NCBI RefSeq assembly: GCF_026929975.1 | Contig: NZ_JANHOK010000001.1 | Coordinates: 186,001 to 250,000 of the forward strand | DNA: 64,000 nt | Origin: Bartonella sp. F02 | Lineage (GTDB): Bacteria; Pseudomonadota; Alphaproteobacteria; Rhizobiales; Rhizobiaceae | Reading direction: 5' to 3' | Shown: one piece after another, positions 38,992 to 47,897 of the stretch | How the letters are laid out: each line of letters opens with the position of its first letter | Numbering within the stretch: the stretch's first letter is position 1 | Notes under the pieces: model-generated | What the model saw: the letters and a program-made list of their open reading frames with translations, nothing else | The model's database searches: none | Told to the model about the DNA's origin: nothing | Translations under genes and position numbers: made by a program

Positions 38992-40197
38992 TTATGCTGA
39001 CTGCTCTTTCTTGGTCTGCGAAAGATAAGCAATCGCTTTTTCAATGCGATTTAAACCTTCACGAGCCTCATCTTCAGTTATAATAAGAGGAGGGAGTAGG
39101 CGGACGATATTATTGCCAGAACTAATGCTAAGAATATGCTCTTTGTCTAGAGCGTTGATAACATCACTGTGAGGAATGACACATTGAATACCTATCATAA
39201 GTCCCATACCTTGAACGGCACAAATAATATCAGGATAAGTCTCAATGATCGTTGCAATCTCTTGTTTGAGTATATGAGATACATGCTGGACATGATCAAG
39301 AAAGCCTGGTTCTAAAATAGCATCAAGAACACTGTTACTGACAGCCATGCCAAGAAGATTCCCTCCGAAAGTTGAACCATGAGTTCCTGGTGTCATACTT
39401 TTTGCGGCTTTCTCTGTTGCAAGGCAAGCACCTAGTGGAAACCCTCCACCCAATCCTTTTGCAAGAGTGAGAATATCAGGTGTAATATTACTCCATTCAT
39501 AAGCGAAAAGTTTTCCTGTTCGGCCAATACCAGTCTGAACTTCATCTAAAATCAACAATAGGTCATTTTCATCACATAATTTGCGCAAAAGACTTAATGT
39601 TTCGTGAGAGACTGTTCGTACTCCTCCTTCCCCTTGAATAGGTTCAATGAGGATTGCTGCAGTATTTTGGGTTATTGCATTACGTAAAGCGTTTTCATCG
39701 TCAAATGGAACTTGAACAAAACCACTTGCTTTAGGGTCAAAACCTTCGAGATATTGTTTTCTTCCTGTCGCGGCTAGAGTTGCAAGTGTACGGCCATGAA
39801 ATGCACCTTCGAAGGTAATAATTTCAACACGTTCTGGGTGACCCGATGTATAATGATAACGGCGAGCCGTTTTTATTGCACATTCCAATGCTTCAGCACC
39901 AGAAGTGCAGAAAAAAACTTTATCGGCAAAGCTATTTTCGCAAAGACGTGTTGCAAGAGCTTCTTGCTCAGGAGATTGAAAAACATTGGAAACATGCCAA
40001 AGTTTTTCAGCTTGTTGTTTAATCGTATCAACCAATTTGGGATGAGCATATCCTAAAGCATTAACAGCAACACCAGAAGTGAAGTCAAGGTAACGCTCTT
40101 TTTTATCAGAAATAAGCCACACACCGCTGCCTTGTTCAAAACGCAAATCGCGCCGAGAAAAGACATTATAAAGTGACTTTGTAGAAGTAATGCTCAT
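38992..40197 (-). CDS. argD: Acetylornithine/succinyldiaminopimelate aminotransferase
   Basis: PLP-dependent class III aminotransferase, 401 residues. Landmarks: TSGVAVNALGYAHP, FCTSGAEALECAIK (cofactor phosphate loop), the FHGRTLATL turn, LLILDEVQTGIGRTGKLFA with the cofactor-binding Asp, and the Schiff-base Lys in LAKGLGGGFPLGA. ArgD enzymes commonly also act as DapC in diaminopimelate synthesis. With argF absent from its usual place, that peptidoglycan/lysine role is the likelier reason for keeping it (inference). The ATG at 40197 has an AAAGGGAA site; an upstream ATG at 40260 does not. Confidence 0.92.
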   Translation of the reverse strand: MSITSTKSLYNVFSRRDLRFEQGSGVWLISDKKERYLDFTSGVAVNALGYAHPKLVDTIKQQAEKLWHVSNVFQSPEQEALATRLCENSFADKVFFCTSGAEALECAIKTARRYHYTSGHPERVEIITFEGAFHGRTLATLAATGRKQYLEGFDPKASGFVQVPFDDENALRNAITQNTAAILIEPIQGEGGVRTVSHETLSLLRKLCDENDLLLILDEVQTGIGRTGKLFAYEWSNITPDILTLAKGLGGGFPLGACLATEKAAKSMTPGTHGSTFGGNLLGMAVSNSVLDAILEPGFLDHVQHVSHILKQEIATIIETYPDIICAVQGMGLMIGIQCVIPHSDVINALDKEHILSISSGNNIVRLLPPLIITEDEAREGLNRIEKAIAYLSQTKKEQSA

Positions 40198-40623
40198 TAT
40201 TATTTCCCTTTTATTTTCAATCTTACAGTTATTATGAAAAATAATATTGTATTTATTCATATAAGATAGTTAAATTGTTTTATTGCGGTAAACTACCGTG
40301 TTAATGAGTAAAAAGTCAAATGAAGGTTCGGAGAATAGATAGTTGCATTAAAAACAAAAGATAAAATTTTTCTTATGGTTTATTTTCAAGTTGGGGAAAA
40401 CATTCTAAACGTACATTTCAAGAGTTAAAGTCTCTTGTCATAGAGTGAGTTCATATTGTAGTTTATAATTGTATTTTTGTTTACAAATTCTGCGAGTTAA
40501 GTTTAGTCTCTAAATAGTGCCTTCTTTTAAAGCGCAAAGATTTTTCGTTAAATTATTTAAACGAAGAGTTGGAGCATTTATATTGAGCGCATCTCAATGC
40601 AGTGATCAAAATGGAGTTTTGGT
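40198..40623. other. Divergent promoter region of argD and gcrA
   Basis: 426 noncoding, AT-rich bases. Near the gcrA end lies a perfect dyad ATTGAG/CTCAAT with a five-base centre (40582-40598), 25 bases before the start codon. A small CGGTA/TACCG hairpin is near 40288. I found no clear CtrA site (TTAA-N7-TTAA) and no DnaA box. Confidence 0.5.
40582..40598. promoter_or_regulatory. Operator-like dyad before gcrA
   Basis: ATTGAG-CGCAT-CTCAAT, a perfect 6+6 inverted repeat close to the ribosome site (GGAG) of gcrA. It could be a repressor site or a small hairpin in the leader; no known regulator is assigned. Confidence 0.35.
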
Positions 40624-41160
40624 ATGAGTTGGACATGTGAGCGTGTTGAACTTCTTAAGAAGTTTTGGAGTGAGGGTTTAAGTGCAAGTCAGATCGCAGC
40701 TCAATTAGGTGGGATTAGTAGAAATGCTGTTATTGGTAAAGTGCACCGATTAAAGTTACCAGGCCGTGGGAAAACAGCACAAGTGGTATCACGTACACAA
40801 AAAACGTTAGCTGGGGTGAACCCATCGATGTCACGTATACGCCGATCTGCGTCATCTGTGTTGCCAGAAAATGCTCCTGTTTCTCGTCGGGTTGAGGAAA
40901 CTGCTTTAAAGGTTGCTTCTCCTGCTGAAAATATATCGGGAGTTGACATGTCTGAAAAGTCAGACGTCGTTGTTCCTATGTCGCGGAATCTTAATCTTTT
41001 ACAACTGAGTGAAAATACATGTAGATGGCCTGTTGGAGACCCTTTGTTGTCAGATTTTTACTTTTGCGGTGCTGATTCTGGTGAGGGTAGTCCGTATTGT
41101 TCTTTTCATGCTAAAATAGCATTTCAGCCGATTTCAGAAAGACGGCGGATAAGGGTGTAA
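40624..41160 (+). CDS. gcrA: Cell-cycle transcription regulator GcrA
   Basis: 178-residue alphaproteobacterial regulator that acts with sigma-70 at promoters carrying GANTC sites methylated by CcrM. The conserved N-terminal DNA-binding domain reads MSWTCERVELLKKFWSEGLSASQIAAQLG, then ISRNAVIGKVHRLKLPGRG. The C-terminal domain ends with CRWPVGDP, FCG and YCSFHAKIAF, the cysteine-containing sigma-binding part. Divergent from argD as in other Rhizobiales. A GGAG ribosome site precedes it. Confidence 0.96.
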   Translation: MSWTCERVELLKKFWSEGLSASQIAAQLGGISRNAVIGKVHRLKLPGRGKTAQVVSRTQKTLAGVNPSMSRIRRSASSVLPENAPVSRRVEETALKVASPAENISGVDMSEKSDVVVPMSRNLNLLQLSENTCRWPVGDPLLSDFYFCGADSGEGSPYCSFHAKIAFQPISERRRIRV

Positions 41161-41271
41161 TATATAAAGCTGTCTTTTAAAGAGTGTGTATTTCATAAAT
41201 CAATTTTTTAAAATGTGGAATTTTTTCTTTTAATCACAATATTCGATAAATTCTTATATTTATATAAGTAT

Positions 41272-41850
41272 TTATATAAGTTTCTCAATTTTTGGTAAAA
41301 GTTCGTTTTGGTAAGTTGACCATGTTAAAGGGCCGGTATATTTGGCAATAATAATGCCTTCTTTATTCAAAAGGAATGTCTCAGGTAAAGCATATACTCC
41401 CCAGTAAATAGCAGTATGACCTGATATATCAAAACCAACAAATTTAAAAGGATTGCCGAAATTGACTAAAAAGCGTTGAGCGTGATCTTTATTATCTTTA
41501 TAATTAATTCCAATAAGATCAAAACGCTGATCTTTTGCAATATTCATTAGAATAGGGTGTTCTGCACGACAGGGAGGACACCACGATCCCCAAAAGTTAA
41601 TCAATGTCACACGTCCTTTAAGGTATTCTGAATTTAAATAACCTTCATTATTTAATAAAGGAAGATAAGTTTTAGGAGCCTGTGTTCCTTCTAAGACATT
41701 GGGAATAAGCGCAGTGTTATAGAGAGAGTGCTTATTTATAGAGTTGAGAAATACTGTGATTGAAAAGACAAGAAGAAACAATAATCCCGCAAGCTTTAGA
41801 AGAATAGAAAATGATATATTTTTTTTAGATTTTAGTAGAGTGATTTTCAT
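41272..41850 (-). CDS. ccmG: Cytochrome c biogenesis thioredoxin-like CcmG/DsbE
   Basis: Periplasmic, membrane-anchored thiol reductase that keeps apocytochrome c cysteines reduced for heme attachment. One N-terminal membrane helix (about residues 16-34) precedes a thioredoxin fold with the active site SWCPPCRAEH and the cis-Pro region YALPETFLL. The 192-residue length is normal. Its start overlaps the ccmD end by 26 bases. Confidence 0.93.
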   Translation of the reverse strand: MKITLLKSKKNISFSILLKLAGLLFLLVFSITVFLNSINKHSLYNTALIPNVLEGTQAPKTYLPLLNNEGYLNSEYLKGRVTLINFWGSWCPPCRAEHPILMNIAKDQRFDLIGINYKDNKDHAQRFLVNFGNPFKFVGFDISGHTAIYWGVYALPETFLLNKEGIIIAKYTGPLTWSTYQNELLPKIEKLI

Positions 41851-42076
41851 TATATTTATTTTTCCAAATCAGCTCTTTTTCTTGCAATTGTTGTAGAATT
41901 TTTTTCTGATATATTCCTTTGTAGATAATATATCCGAAAAGACAAAGTAAAATAATTGCAGAAAGTGTGTAGCTTAAAACAACAGTGTATTCATGAGAAA
42001 GATGCCCAAGAAGAAAATCAATATACTGGGAAAAATTTCCTAAAAATTCACTCTGCATATTATTTAGATTGCTCAT
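41825..42076 (-). CDS. ccmD: Heme exporter accessory protein CcmD
   Basis: 83-residue single-pass membrane protein in the ccmC-ccmD-ccmG position. It has one helix (about residues 33-54) and a charged cytosolic tail (QKKILQQLQEKELIWKNK), as expected of CcmD, which helps release holo-CcmE from CcmABC. It is slightly longer at the N-terminus than most CcmD proteins. Identified mainly by position and topology. The ATG overlaps the ccmC stop by four bases. Confidence 0.8.
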   Translation of the reverse strand: MSNLNNMQSEFLGNFSQYIDFLLGHLSHEYTVVLSYTLSAIILLCLFGYIIYKGIYQKKILQQLQEKELIWKNKYNENHSTKI

Positions 42077-42843
42077 GCTGAAGAATCCTGATTTTTAGTA
42101 TGATGAGTCGCTTTGATTTGAAGTGATTGAATCTGACGAAAAATGATTTCATTTTGCATAGCCATTAAATGCAATACAATAAACATAAAAAGAAAACAAA
42201 GAGCCATTATAATAAGTGGCCACAGCATGATACGGTCGATAGCAATGCCGCCTGAGCGTAAAAGTGATGATTGCTGGTGAAGCGTATTCCACCAATTGAC
42301 AGAAAATTTTATGATAGGAATATTGATGAGTCCAACTAATGTTACAATTGCTGTAGCACGTGCAGCTTTTATTGGGTTATCAAAAGCATGAGAGAGTGCA
42401 ATAATCGCAAGATAAATGAAAAATAAAATCAAAACAGATGTTAGTCTTGCATCCCAGACCCACCATGTTCCCCATGTGGGACGTCCCCAGAGCGCTCCTG
42501 TCATGAGAGCTAAAGCTGTAAAGATTGCTCCTATAGGTGCACTACACTTTAATGCTATGTCAGTGAGATAATGACTCCAAATCAGATTTCCTAATGCTGC
42601 AGCGCTCATCATAATGTAGCAGAATGTAGATAACCACGCAAATGGTACATGGATATACATGATTTTTACAGTCATTCCTTGTTGATAGTCATCGGGTGAA
42701 CGTATAACTAAAATCATTCCTAAGATTAGAAAAAATAATGTTGTAGAGATTAACCAAGGCAAAGCGACATTACTTATTGCCATGAAACGGGTTGGATATG
42801 TAAGAGAAAGCTTTGTTGTTTTTGTTTGTGAGATTTTTTTCAT
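42073..42843 (-). CDS. ccmC: Heme exporter/handling protein CcmC
   Basis: 256-residue six-helix membrane protein that loads heme onto CcmE. The heme-handling WGTWWVWDARLTS tryptophan-rich loop is present, with the flanking His residues in YIHVPFAW and WNTLHQQSS. Overlaps ccmD by four bases and lies 45 bases after ccmB. Confidence 0.95.
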   Translation of the reverse strand: MKKISQTKTTKLSLTYPTRFMAISNVALPWLISTTLFFLILGMILVIRSPDDYQQGMTVKIMYIHVPFAWLSTFCYIMMSAAALGNLIWSHYLTDIALKCSAPIGAIFTALALMTGALWGRPTWGTWWVWDARLTSVLILFFIYLAIIALSHAFDNPIKAARATAIVTLVGLINIPIIKFSVNWWNTLHQQSSLLRSGGIAIDRIMLWPLIIMALCFLFMFIVLHLMAMQNEIIFRQIQSLQIKATHHTKNQDSSA

Positions 42844-42888
42844 AAATTTATAATAAGTAGACTTTAGTTGTGGGGCAATTACCTTTTA

Positions 42889-43554
42889 TTATTCTGATAA
42901 ATATTTAAGAATTATCGCTGTAACAAAAGGGCTGAAAACACTCCAAAAGAGTGAAAAAGCAATAAGAAAAGCTAAGGCGGTTAGAAAAGAAACATTTGGT
43001 GTTGTTGGAGCTGTAGCGGCTGCAACGCCGAAAATCATCATCGGAATAGTCCATGGTAAGATAATAATGAACACAAGAAGAGTATTGTGCAACAATGATG
43101 TTGCTAATGCTGCACCAATTGCACCAATAAAAATGATGGCAGGTGTTCCACATAAAAGAGTGAGCATTGTCGCATAAGTCGTTATTGTATCTAAATGGAG
43201 CATAAAGGAGAAGATAGGAGTGGCGAAGATAATAGGAAGCATAGTTCCAGCCCAATGAGCAAGGCATTTTATAAAAACAAGAAGTGTTAAGCTTTGTCTT
43301 TGGCTGGAGAGAATAAATTGATCTAAATTTCCATCCTCATGATCAGTTTGAAAGAGTTTACTAAGATTGAGAAGACTAGCGAGTAGGGCTCCAAGCCATA
43401 ATATTCCTGGACCTATTTGCGCAAGAATCTTTGGATCTGATCCGATGGCAAACGAGCTTACAATAATAACGGCGAAAAAAAACAAAATTCCTATTAAAAA
43501 AGAATGTTGTGACGCTAAAATTAATTTTACATCGCGTAAAAATAATGCTTTCAT
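42889..43554 (-). CDS. ccmB: Heme exporter permease CcmB
   Basis: 221-residue membrane subunit of the CcmAB transporter, with about six hydrophobic helices. Family landmarks are ALFLRDVKLI at the start, a conserved HEDGNLDQF loop and LLCGTPAIIFIGAIGAAL. Its ATG overlaps the ccmA stop by four bases, consistent with fixed stoichiometry. Confidence 0.93.
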   Translation of the reverse strand: MKALFLRDVKLILASQHSFLIGILFFFAVIIVSSFAIGSDPKILAQIGPGILWLGALLASLLNLSKLFQTDHEDGNLDQFILSSQRQSLTLLVFIKCLAHWAGTMLPIIFATPIFSFMLHLDTITTYATMLTLLCGTPAIIFIGAIGAALATSLLHNTLLVFIIILPWTIPMMIFGVAAATAPTTPNVSFLTALAFLIAFSLFWSVFSPFVTAIILKYLSE

Positions 43555-44177
43555 TTTAATTTGTTCTGCTCAGGTAGAAAATGTTCTAAATCAATCATAT
43601 GATGTTCTGGAAGACCGAGAGGTGTATGCGTTGCGGTGATAATCATTCCGCCTTGGTTGAGATGATGTTGAAAAAGATTAGCGCAAATAGTTTGAGCATA
43701 ACTGTCAAGCTCAGCTGTCGGTTCATCTAAAACCCACACAGGTCGATAAGAAAGTAAAAGGCGAGCAATGGCTACACGTCTTTTTTGTCCATTTGATAAA
43801 ATATTAAAAGGTAAGTGTTCAAGATCCGAAAGACCAATGTCTGAAAGTGCTTCGTGGGGAGTGCGAAGAGGCTGTCCGTAAAATTTTGCCCAGAATTGTA
43901 AGTTGTCAATAACTGAAAAAGAAGGTTTCATGGCATTTTGCACACTGAGATAATGGCATACAGTGGCTACCGGATATGTTTGTTCGTGATCTTTAAATGT
44001 TATATGACCTTCAGTAGCATCAAAAAGACCAACAATGATTCGTAATAATGTCGATTTTCCGATACCATTAGAACCTATAACTGTCATGAGTTGTTGCGTG
44101 AATAAACAAAAAGATAAATTCTGAAAGAGAATTTTTTTGTTTCTGAATGCCGTTAAATTTTCGCCGGATAGTCTCAT
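43551..44177 (-). CDS. ccmA: Heme exporter ATPase CcmA
   Basis: 208-residue ATPase of the CcmAB complex, which drives release of holo-CcmE in cytochrome c maturation. Walker A is GSNGIGKSTLL, the signature region ILSNGQKRRVAIARLLL has SNGQ in place of SGGQ (usual in CcmA), Walker B is VWVLDEPTAELD, and the switch His is in ATHTPL. First gene of ccmABCDG, divergent from acnA across an Irr-like operator. Confidence 0.94.
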   Translation of the reverse strand: MRLSGENLTAFRNKKILFQNLSFCLFTQQLMTVIGSNGIGKSTLLRIIVGLFDATEGHITFKDHEQTYPVATVCHYLSVQNAMKPSFSVIDNLQFWAKFYGQPLRTPHEALSDIGLSDLEHLPFNILSNGQKRRVAIARLLLSYRPVWVLDEPTAELDSYAQTICANLFQHHLNQGGMIITATHTPLGLPEHHMIDLEHFLPEQNKLK

Positions 44178-44258
44178 GGAATGATCTGTTTTCTGTTATT
44201 TTTATAGATTTATTGTATTTTAAAATAAAAAACACGTTAATTTTTATGTAATTGTACC

Positions 44259-44283
44259 TAGAATAGTTCTAGGAATAGTTCTA
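44259..44283. promoter_or_regulatory. Irr-type iron-control box between ccmA and acnA
   Basis: TAGAA-TAG-TTCTA (44259-44271) has perfect 5-base arms around three bases, matching the core of the rhizobial iron control element bound by Irr (TTTAGAA-N3-TTCTAAA). A second copy of GAATAGTTCTA begins 12 bases later (44273-44283) with one degenerate arm. It lies in the divergent promoter region, 82 bases from ccmA and 188 from acnA. Heme/iron enzymes including aconitase are known or predicted Irr targets, and irr is at 61485. Confidence 0.65.
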
Positions 44284-44471
44284 TAAGGCACACAACGCCA
44301 ATCACTGGTGTGGAATGAATCTTAAGGCTAATCACCGAATTTGCCTATAAAATAAAGTAGGAAATGAATAGCAAGAGTGATTGTATTCGTGTTTAAACTG
44401 TGATTTTGATGCACATTTTTGTTATTCGTTCTGAGAACTGAGTGGTTTGTAGTATGAGGGTGGACACAGTT

Positions 44472-47159
44472 ATGTCTCGAATTGATAGTTTTAAGTGTCG
44501 CAAAACTTTAAATGTCGGTGGCAGAGAGTATGTTTATTATAGTTTAATTGCAGCAGAACAGAATGGGCTTGAAGGTGTTTCTCGCTTACCATTTTCAATG
44601 AAAGTTCTTCTTGAAAATTTATTACGGTTTGAAGATGGTCGCTCAGTTAAGAAAGAAGACATTTTAAATATTGTTAAGTGGCTTAAAAATAAAGGCAATG
44701 CAGGTGCAGAAATTGCTTACCGTCCTGCGCGTGTTTTAATGCAAGATTTTACGGGTGTTCCTGCTGTTGTTGATCTTTCTGCGATGCGTGATGCTATGGC
44801 TCATCTTGGAGGTGATCCGGAGAAAATTAATCCACTTATTCCTGTTGATCTTGTTATAGATCATTCAATTATCGTTGATAATTTTGGGAATGCGTCAGCA
44901 TTTAAAAAGAACGTTGAACGCGAATATGAGCGTAATGGTGAGCGTTACCGTTTTCTGAAATGGGGTCAGCAAGCTTTTCAAAATTTTCGTGTCGTTCCTC
45001 CAGGAACAGGGATTTGCCATCAAGTTAATCTCGAATATCTAGCACAATGTGTGTGGATAAAAGAGGAAGATGATTGTCATACTGTTTATCCTGATACATG
45101 CGTGGGAACTGATTCGCACACGACTATGGTCAATGGTTTAGGTGTTTTGGGTTGGGGAGTTGGTGGCATTGAAGCTGAGGCTGCAATGTTAGGGCAACCT
45201 GTTTCAATGTTGTTACCTGAAGTGGTTGGTTTTCGTTTAACAGGAAAGCTTAGAGAAGGTGTGACAGCTACTGATTTGGTATTAGTTGTTACGCAAATGT
45301 TGCGTAAGAAAGGTGTTGTTGGCAAGTTTGTTGAATTTTTTGGCCCAGGTTTAGAGCATATGACTCTTGCTGATCGGGCAACAATTGCAAATATGGCGCC
45401 TGAATATGGAGCGACATGTGGTTTTTTCCCGATTGATAAAGAGACTGTGCGTTATCTCAATATGACAGGGCGTGATGAAGATCGCATGGCTTTAGTGGAA
45501 GCTTATTCTAAAGCACAAGGGATGTGGCATGATGAAAAGTCAGCTGATCCTATTTTTAGTGATACAATTGAGTTAGATATGGGAAGTGTTGCACCTTCTA
45601 TGGCTGGTCCTAAGCGTCCTGAAGGGCGTATTGCATTGGAAAATGTTGGGCAGACTTTTGAAGAAGCGTTGGTCAAGGATTATAAGAAGACGAGCGAGCA
45701 AAATAATCGTTATAGAGTTGAAGGTGAAGAGTATGATCTTGGCCACGGAGATGTAGCGATTGCAGCGATAACTTCTTGTACGAATACATCAAATCCAGGT
45801 GTTCTGATTGCTGCGGGTCTTTTAGCGCGCAATGCCGTGGCAAAAGGTTTGAAAAGTAAACCATGGGTTAAGACTTCTTTTGCACCTGGTTCACAAGTCG
45901 TTGAAGCATATCTTTCCAACTCGGGTCTCCAAAAAGATTTGGATGCGTTAGGGTTTAATTTGGTAGGTTTTGGGTGTACAACCTGTATAGGGAACTCTGG
46001 TCCTTTGCTCCCTGCTATTTCCAAAACGATTAATGATAATGGTTTAATCGCAGCAGCAGTTCTTTCAGGTAATCGCAATTTTGAAGGACGCGTATCTCCT
46101 GATGTGCAAGCAAATTATTTGGCTTCACCGCCATTAGTTGTTGTACATGCTCTTGTAGGTACGGTTCGTAAAGATTTAACTAAAGAGCCTCTTGGGGAAG
46201 ATTTAAATGGTCAACCGGTTTATTTGAAAGATATTTGGCCTACTTCTAAAGAAGTGCAGGAATTCATTGAAAAGAACGTTACACGTAAAATTTTCGTCGA
46301 AAAATATGCGGATGTATTCAAAGGGGATGAAAATTGGCAAAGAGTTCATGTTCCTGCTGGTGTTACTTATTCTTGGGATGATGAATCGACTTATGTTCGT
46401 AATCCGCCTTACTTTGATGGTATGCAGAAAGTTCTTAGTGAATTACAAGATATTAAAAATGCACGAATTTTAGGCTTATTTGGTGACAAAATCACAACAG
46501 ATCATATTTCGCCGGCTGGATCCATTAAAGTTGATTCACCTGCAGGGCAATATTTGATTGATCATGGTGTTAAAGTTGCTGATTTTAATCAGTATGGAAC
46601 ACGTCGTGGGAATCATGAAGTTATGATGCGTGGAACATTCGCTAATATTCGTATTCGGAACTTTATGCTAGGAGAAAATGGTCGCGAAGGGGGATATACA
46701 ATCCATTATCCATCCAAGAAAGAAGAAGCGATTTATGATGCTGCAATGATGTATAAAAATGAAGGAGTTCCGTTAGTTGTTTTTGCTGGCACGGAGTACG
46801 GGAATGGGTCGTCTCGTGATTGGGCTGCTAAAGGGACTAATCTTCTTGGTGTCAAAGCAGTGATTGCTCAATCTTTTGAGCGCATTCATCGATCTAATCT
46901 TGTGGGGATGGGCATTGTTCCTTTTGTCTTTGAAGAAGGCGATAGTTGGCAGTCATTTGGTTTGAAAGGAGATGAACAGATCTCGATTGAAGGAATCAAT
47001 GGTTTAAAGCCTCGTCAGAGAACAACAGGAACAATTACTTTTTCAGATGGAACGGTGAAAACTATATCATTATTGTGTCGTATTGATACTGAAGATGAAT
47101 TAGATTATTTGCATCATGGTGGCATTTTGCAATATGTTTTGCGTAATTTAGCAGTTTGA
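44472..47159 (+). CDS. acnA: Aconitate hydratase A
   Basis: TCA-cycle enzyme converting citrate to isocitrate with a [4Fe-4S] cluster. At 895 residues from the ATG at 44472 (MSRIDSFKCRKTL) it matches other AcnA/IRP1-type aconitases. The cluster cysteines lie in TSCTNTSNPGV and GFGCTTCIGNSGPL; the active-site Arg/Ser region is EYGNGSSRDWAAKG. The frame is open further upstream from a GTG at 44442, but 44472 fits the family start and has GGTGGA nearby. Confidence 0.95.
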   Translation: MSRIDSFKCRKTLNVGGREYVYYSLIAAEQNGLEGVSRLPFSMKVLLENLLRFEDGRSVKKEDILNIVKWLKNKGNAGAEIAYRPARVLMQDFTGVPAVVDLSAMRDAMAHLGGDPEKINPLIPVDLVIDHSIIVDNFGNASAFKKNVEREYERNGERYRFLKWGQQAFQNFRVVPPGTGICHQVNLEYLAQCVWIKEEDDCHTVYPDTCVGTDSHTTMVNGLGVLGWGVGGIEAEAAMLGQPVSMLLPEVVGFRLTGKLREGVTATDLVLVVTQMLRKKGVVGKFVEFFGPGLEHMTLADRATIANMAPEYGATCGFFPIDKETVRYLNMTGRDEDRMALVEAYSKAQGMWHDEKSADPIFSDTIELDMGSVAPSMAGPKRPEGRIALENVGQTFEEALVKDYKKTSEQNNRYRVEGEEYDLGHGDVAIAAITSCTNTSNPGVLIAAGLLARNAVAKGLKSKPWVKTSFAPGSQVVEAYLSNSGLQKDLDALGFNLVGFGCTTCIGNSGPLLPAISKTINDNGLIAAAVLSGNRNFEGRVSPDVQANYLASPPLVVVHALVGTVRKDLTKEPLGEDLNGQPVYLKDIWPTSKEVQEFIEKNVTRKIFVEKYADVFKGDENWQRVHVPAGVTYSWDDESTYVRNPPYFDGMQKVLSELQDIKNARILGLFGDKITTDHISPAGSIKVDSPAGQYLIDHGVKVADFNQYGTRRGNHEVMMRGTFANIRIRNFMLGENGREGGYTIHYPSKKEEAIYDAAMMYKNEGVPLVVFAGTEYGNGSSRDWAAKGTNLLGVKAVIAQSFERIHRSNLVGMGIVPFVFEEGDSWQSFGLKGDEQISIEGINGLKPRQRTTGTITFSDGTVKTISLLCRIDTEDELDYLHHGGILQYVLRNLAV

Positions 47160-47246
47160 TCACCGTTCTTTTTAAGGATTTGTATCAAAATCAGAGTGTA
47201 TCAAATAAGCCAAACATTTATTTTTATGCTATTTGTGAGAAAATAA

Positions 47247-47276
47247 TTGACGTTGGCTTTAAGGTTACGTTATAAG
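47247..47276 (+). promoter_or_regulatory. Promoter of rpsT
   Basis: TTGACG at 47247-47252 and TATAAG at 47271-47276 with an 18-base spacer, close to the sigma-70 consensus. It lies about 90 bases before the S20 start. Confidence 0.6.
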
Positions 47277-47366
47277 TCTACTTGTAATGAGCAGCTTGAG
47301 GGTTTAATTGCGTTTTAGGTTGCTCAGAGTGTTTTTACCGATCAGTTAAAAGAGAAAGATGCATTT

Positions 47367-47633
47367 ATGGCGAATACACCTTCGGCTCAGAAAGCTGTGC
47401 GTAAAGTTGCGGTACGTACGCAAATCAATAAATCCCGCCGTTCACGCGTTCGCACTTTTATGCGTAAATTTGATGATGCTTTGGCGAGTGGTGATAAGGC
47501 ATCTGCAGAAGTGGCGTTTAAAAATTTTGAACCTGAGATTATGCGTGCAGTTTCAAAGGGTGTTTTTCATAAAAATACTGCAGCGCGGAAAGTGTCACGT
47601 TTGGCAAAGCGTTTGAAAGCTTTTAGCGCGTAG
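47367..47633 (+). CDS. rpsT: 30S ribosomal protein S20
   Basis: 88-residue basic ribosomal protein. The [13 protein letters not shown] start, the [15 protein letters not shown] core and the C-terminal VHKNTAARK-like segment (here [17 protein letters not shown]) identify S20. The gene sits directly upstream of dnaA, as in other Rhizobiales. It has its own promoter and a strong terminator. Confidence 0.97.
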   Translation: MANTPSAQKAVRKVAVRTQINKSRRSRVRTFMRKFDDALASGDKASAEVAFKNFEPEIMRAVSKGVFHKNTAARKVSRLAKRLKAFSA

Positions 47634-47661
47634 AATTTATCATCATTTTAGATAGTATTTA

Positions 47662-47691
47662 ACTAGCTCCTACACAGGAGCTAGTTTTTTT
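47662..47691 (+). terminator. Rho-independent terminator of rpsT
   Basis: Perfect 10-base stem ACTAGCTCCT/AGGAGCTAGT (47662-47671 with 47676-47685), four-base loop, then a run of seven Ts. It separates rpsT transcription from dnaA. Confidence 0.95.
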
Positions 47692-47769
47692 GTACATTTT
47701 TTTTGGAAAGGAGCTATGTCGTTATTTTTCCATTAAAAAATAGAATAAATTTATAGACTATTTGGATAG

Positions 47770-47792
47770 TTATCCACAAAATCTGTGGATTT
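47770..47792. promoter_or_regulatory. Inverted pair of DnaA boxes
   Basis: TTATCCACA at 47770-47778 is a perfect consensus DnaA box on the plus strand. TGTGGATTT at 47784-47792 is an opposing box with two mismatches. Likely an autoregulatory site for dnaA. Confidence 0.7.
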
Positions 47793-47882
47793 TGATTGAG
47801 TTTTTTTTGTCAAGTTATTTTATTTTTTTTTTTTTTTTATGAATGGATTTTTCGTTGTTTGGAAAATTCGTAAAAAAAAAGT

Positions 47883-47897
47883 TAATTGAATCAATTA
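47883..47897. promoter_or_regulatory. Dyad containing a GANTC (CcrM) site
   Basis: TAATTGA-A-TCAATTA, a 7-base inverted repeat whose centre is GAATC (47888-47892), the CcrM methylation target. It is the only GANTC I found between rpsT and dnaA. In Caulobacter, methylation of such a site affects dnaA expression. Confidence 0.45.

Noticed and set aside
40198-40623. CtrA site (TTAA-N7-TTAA) before gcrA
   Set aside because: The nearest match has a five-base spacer, not seven.
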